Below, one piece after another: positions 8,568-10,359 of a stretch of DNA of 10,359 nucleotides. Each line of letters begins with the position of its first letter. The stretch's first letter is position 1. The notes under the pieces are model-generated. The model was not told the origin of the DNA and did no database searches. It saw only the letters and a program-made list of their open reading frames with translations. Source of the stretch: Funneliformis mosseae (Eukaryota; Glomeromycota; Glomeromycetes; Glomerales; Glomeraceae); assembly GCA_910592005.1 (NCBI GenBank), contig CAJVPP010003979.1, positions 1-10,359 on the forward strand, given 5' to 3'. Both the position numbers and the translations under genes were made by a program.

Positions 8568-9507
8568 ATGAAAAATAAGCATCATTTCAACCCAACAGAA
8601 TACCAACAAACTCTCAAGACATCAGTTGCTTCAACCTCTGGCTCTGGAGAACAGCTAAACCCATCCTCAGCCTCAGACACTGCTCTTATCGAAAACTTTT
8701 TTAAACTACTGACTTCTACTCCCCTAACGTCTTGGATAAGGATAAATATCTTCCCATAGAAAACAACCCCAATATGGAAATAGATTAAAATAAAGATTTT
8801 ACAGTAATTACTTGTTTAACCCCATTTGCTTGTGCAGCAACCATTCCCAAAAGCCCCAAGGATCTCCTCACGTTCAGGGGATTAACGTCTGCTACATTAA
8901 CCTTATTCAGTCAATCATGATCTATTTTAACAATCAGCAATCTATGAAATCAGCCCTTAATGCGAAATTTCCCAATTTGGATATCAACCAGCTGGTTCAG
9001 TATGTGACTTACAAAGAAAATATGCAGTTCTCTTAATGCACACTTTGTATCACTGATATCTATCTTAATCTCAAAAAGGAACAGCTCACCAACATATTTG
9101 CTAAATACAGCAAGATAGTTACTATACAAATGTTTACCAGAGATCTTTGGCAACAAGCTTACATCACTTATGAAGATCCTAAGAGTGTCAATCTCTTTCA
9201 TACTCAATGGTCACGTTTTATCTACAACGATTGCATCTGAGTATACCTGGCTTGCCTCATCTCTGAACAAATTAAACAACGTAATTATTTTAGAATGAGA
9301 CTCACCAATTTACCCTTCAACACCAGCATAATGGAAGTTTGTTTTAATTGGTTTAATATTTGTGATCTACATAAAATGTTACATCAAATCAAACTAATAA
9401 AAATTCTAAATTCTTATCATGTGTATATTAATATAGCGAAGTGCGTTCATAATAAAGAACACATATACATAGCATATATGATAATAAAGTTGAGCTGTTA
9501 TGAATAA
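8568..9507 (+). pseudogene. Retroelement ORF1-like protein with RRM-like fold, degraded
   Basis: The ATG at 8568 opens a Ser/Thr-rich N-terminus (SVASTSGSGEQ). The coding trace then moves to frame 2 near 8711 (DFYSPNVLDKDKYLPIENN, stops at 8786 and 8918), then to frame 1 from about 8900 to 9507 with stops at 9034 and 9238. In frame 1 the segment around 9040-9230 (DIYLNLKKEQLTNIFAKYSK, then MFTRDLWQQAYITYED) has the beta-alpha-beta spacing of an RNA-recognition motif. RMRLTNLPFNTS (from 9292) looks like the start of a second such unit. By recollection this matches a Glomeromycotina multicopy family resembling LINE ORF1 proteins, which bind element RNA. It lies downstream of the reverse-transcriptase remnant on the same strand, the reverse of the usual ORF1-ORF2 order, so it probably belongs to another copy. 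The tail after about 9390 may be unrelated sequence. The assignment to RRM is by pattern only. Confidence 0.65.
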
Positions 9508-9626
9508 ATTAATCTTTTAGGAAAACAATTTGTTTTATTTATAAGATAAAAAGGTTAAATAAAGAATAAAAAATTTTTTTTTTAAAAACCAATTTTAAAA
9601 CTTTAATATTTTATAATTTTAATATA
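9508..9626. promoter_or_regulatory. Likely 5' leader/promoter region of the gene starting at 9627
   Basis: These 119 bases are strongly A+T-rich, with an A-run meeting a T-run at about 9569-9583 and repeated TTTTAATAT-like strings just before the start codon. Homopolymer A/T tracts upstream of start codons are common in A+T-rich fungal promoters. No specific factor site can be named. The base at -3 from the ATG at 9627 is A, which favours initiation there. Confidence 0.3.
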
Positions 9627-10166
9627 ATGACTCGAAAAAATCTTGGCCCTTGTTCTATTCATAATTGTCAAATAAATTCAAATCAATATCGCGGAATTAC
9701 AACTAATGCATTAAGAAAAGCAAAAGAAAAAGGCACCTTTGACCAATATAATTATTTAGAATTTGGAAAACAATTATGTTATCCGCATTATCTTAGTATT
9801 ATTGAACCCGATCGCAATAAAAAATTACAAACTAATAGTATTCGAAATAATCCTAATATTCCTAATATACAAAATAATGTAATTGTTAATAATAATAACA
9901 TAAAACCATTATCATTTGCCAACAAGATTACATTAATGACTAAAGTATTATATGAAAAACAAAGAAAAGAAAACACTACTCTCGAATTGGATCCAAATAA
10001 TTTTCAAACAATGCTTGAAAATGCTGAACCATTATTAAAAGGATTTTTTAATGAATTATATAATTCATTTACTCCAGATAGAAGATCTGCTTATAATAAA
10101 AATGAAAACAAAAAAAGGTGGTTAACATTTGCTATTCAATTGCAGCAATACGAAATAAATTTGTAA
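9627..10166 (+). CDS. Glomeromycotina multicopy family protein with N-terminal Cys/His motif; function unknown
   Basis: This is an open frame of 179 codons ending at TAA 10164-10166. An N-terminal block carries C9-x4-C14 and, after about 36 residues, C51-x2-H54, a plausible four-ligand zinc site. Between them lies a helical stretch (LRKAKEKGTFDQYNYLE). Residues about 64-93 are Asn-rich and low complexity. Residues 96-160 are helical and charged (NKITLMTKVLYEKQRKEN, then a LKGFFNELYN segment). I recall this architecture from a large Rhizophagus/Gigaspora family that continues well beyond this point. A DNA-binding, transposon-derived role is possible but not shown. The last dozen residues (from about RWLTFAIQ) do not fit the family: the expected continuation lies in frame 2 from about 10112, so the annotated stop is probably a consequence of a one-base deletion in the A-rich tract at 10105-10116. 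The N-terminal 160 residues look sound. Confidence 0.6.
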   Translation: MTRKNLGPCSIHNCQINSNQYRGITTNALRKAKEKGTFDQYNYLEFGKQLCYPHYLSIIEPDRNKKLQTNSIRNNPNIPNIQNNVIVNNNNIKPLSFANKITLMTKVLYEKQRKENTTLELDPNNFQTMLENAEPLLKGFFNELYNSFTPDRRSAYNKNENKKRWLTFAIQLQQYEINL

Positions 10167-10359
10167 ACTAATATTCTTTGAAAATTGGACTTTACCTTAC
10201 AGCATCAGGTGCATCATGTAATACAATTAATACAATGCATAATGCCAGCATTTCAGTTTGCTATAAAACTGTTGAAAATTATAAAAAAAAATAGCTAATG
10301 CACATCCAGAAAATATTCGAAAGTATTTTACCGAAAAGGTAAACACTTTTTTGATATAT
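10106..10359 (+). pseudogene. Frameshifted continuation of the Cys/His family gene, cut by the right edge
   Basis: After the A-rich tract at 10105-10116 the family-like reading moves to frame 2 (VVNICYSIAAIRNKF, then a TAA at 10169-10171, then SLKIGLYLTASGASCN and SVCYKTVENYKKK). It then moves again, at the run of nine A at 10283-10291, to frame 1 (IANAHPENIRKYFTEK) up to the window edge. Both shifts equal loss of one base inside or beside an A homopolymer. Together with the internal stop, this makes three lesions in about 180 bases. The copy is either a pseudogene or carries sequencing/assembly homopolymer errors, though an error does not explain the TAA. Frame continuity is judged from remembered family pattern. 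Confidence 0.6.

Noticed and set aside
8950..9207. Minus-strand frame of 85 codons
   Set aside because: Antisense shadow of the RRM-like segment in plus frame 1.
9569..9583. A-run/T-run palindrome that might be a terminator
   Set aside because: Intrinsic hairpin terminators do not apply to a fungal nuclear gene, and an A/T homopolymer junction is common here.
9788..9976. Minus-strand hydrophobic frame of 62 codons
   Set aside because: Antisense of the Asn-rich segment of the plus-strand gene; AAT/AAC repeats read backwards as Ile/Val/Leu give false hydrophobicity.
10163..10202. A possible 40-base intron (GTAAAC...TTACAG) bridging the stop at 10164
   Set aside because: Joining at these sites leads to a stop within a few codons and would remove the conserved-looking GLYLTASG segment, so a frameshift is the better explanation.

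Overview
The window reads as nuclear DNA of an arbuscular mycorrhizal fungus (Glomeromycotina, most like Rhizophagus). The evidence is extreme A+T richness, an F-box/LRR-type gene of the style expanded in these genomes, and three protein families that I recall as highly multiplied there: a non-LTR-type reverse transcriptase, an RRM-like retroelement ORF1 protein, and a Cys/His N-terminal family of unknown function. The species assignment is an inference from remembered family resemblance, not from a search.

Layout. 1-1016 (minus strand): the 5' part of an intact F-box-like gene that runs off the left edge. 1017-2030: A+T-rich upstream DNA with a small degenerate repeat cluster. 2030-2610: two short islands of coding-like composition, probably decayed gene or element fragments. 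2604-5711: about 3 kb of very A+T-rich DNA with no gene. It is not featureless: it holds a 170-bp TA-flanked inverted-repeat element (a MITE of Tc1/mariner-pogo type, 3544-3713), a diverged tandem duplication (4049-4330), and a three-copy repeat with one copy inverted (4673-5545). 5712-8335 (plus): a reverse-transcriptase gene, broken by frameshifts and stops, with its catalytic YxDD box mutated. 8568-9507 (plus): a broken RRM-like ORF1 protein. 9627-10359 (plus): a gene of the Cys/His family, open for 179 codons, then frameshifted twice at A-runs and cut by the right edge.

The only clearly intact gene is the F-box fragment. The rest is a graveyard of mobile or multicopy sequence beside it. 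The nonsense and motif-killing changes in the reverse transcriptase are almost all explicable as C-to-T or G-to-A transitions, which fits the A+T drift of the whole window. I saw no rRNA, tRNA or CRISPR array. I found no convincing new functional system. The best leads are the MITE, the clustered A+T-rich repeats and the homopolymer-frameshifted gene at the right edge.
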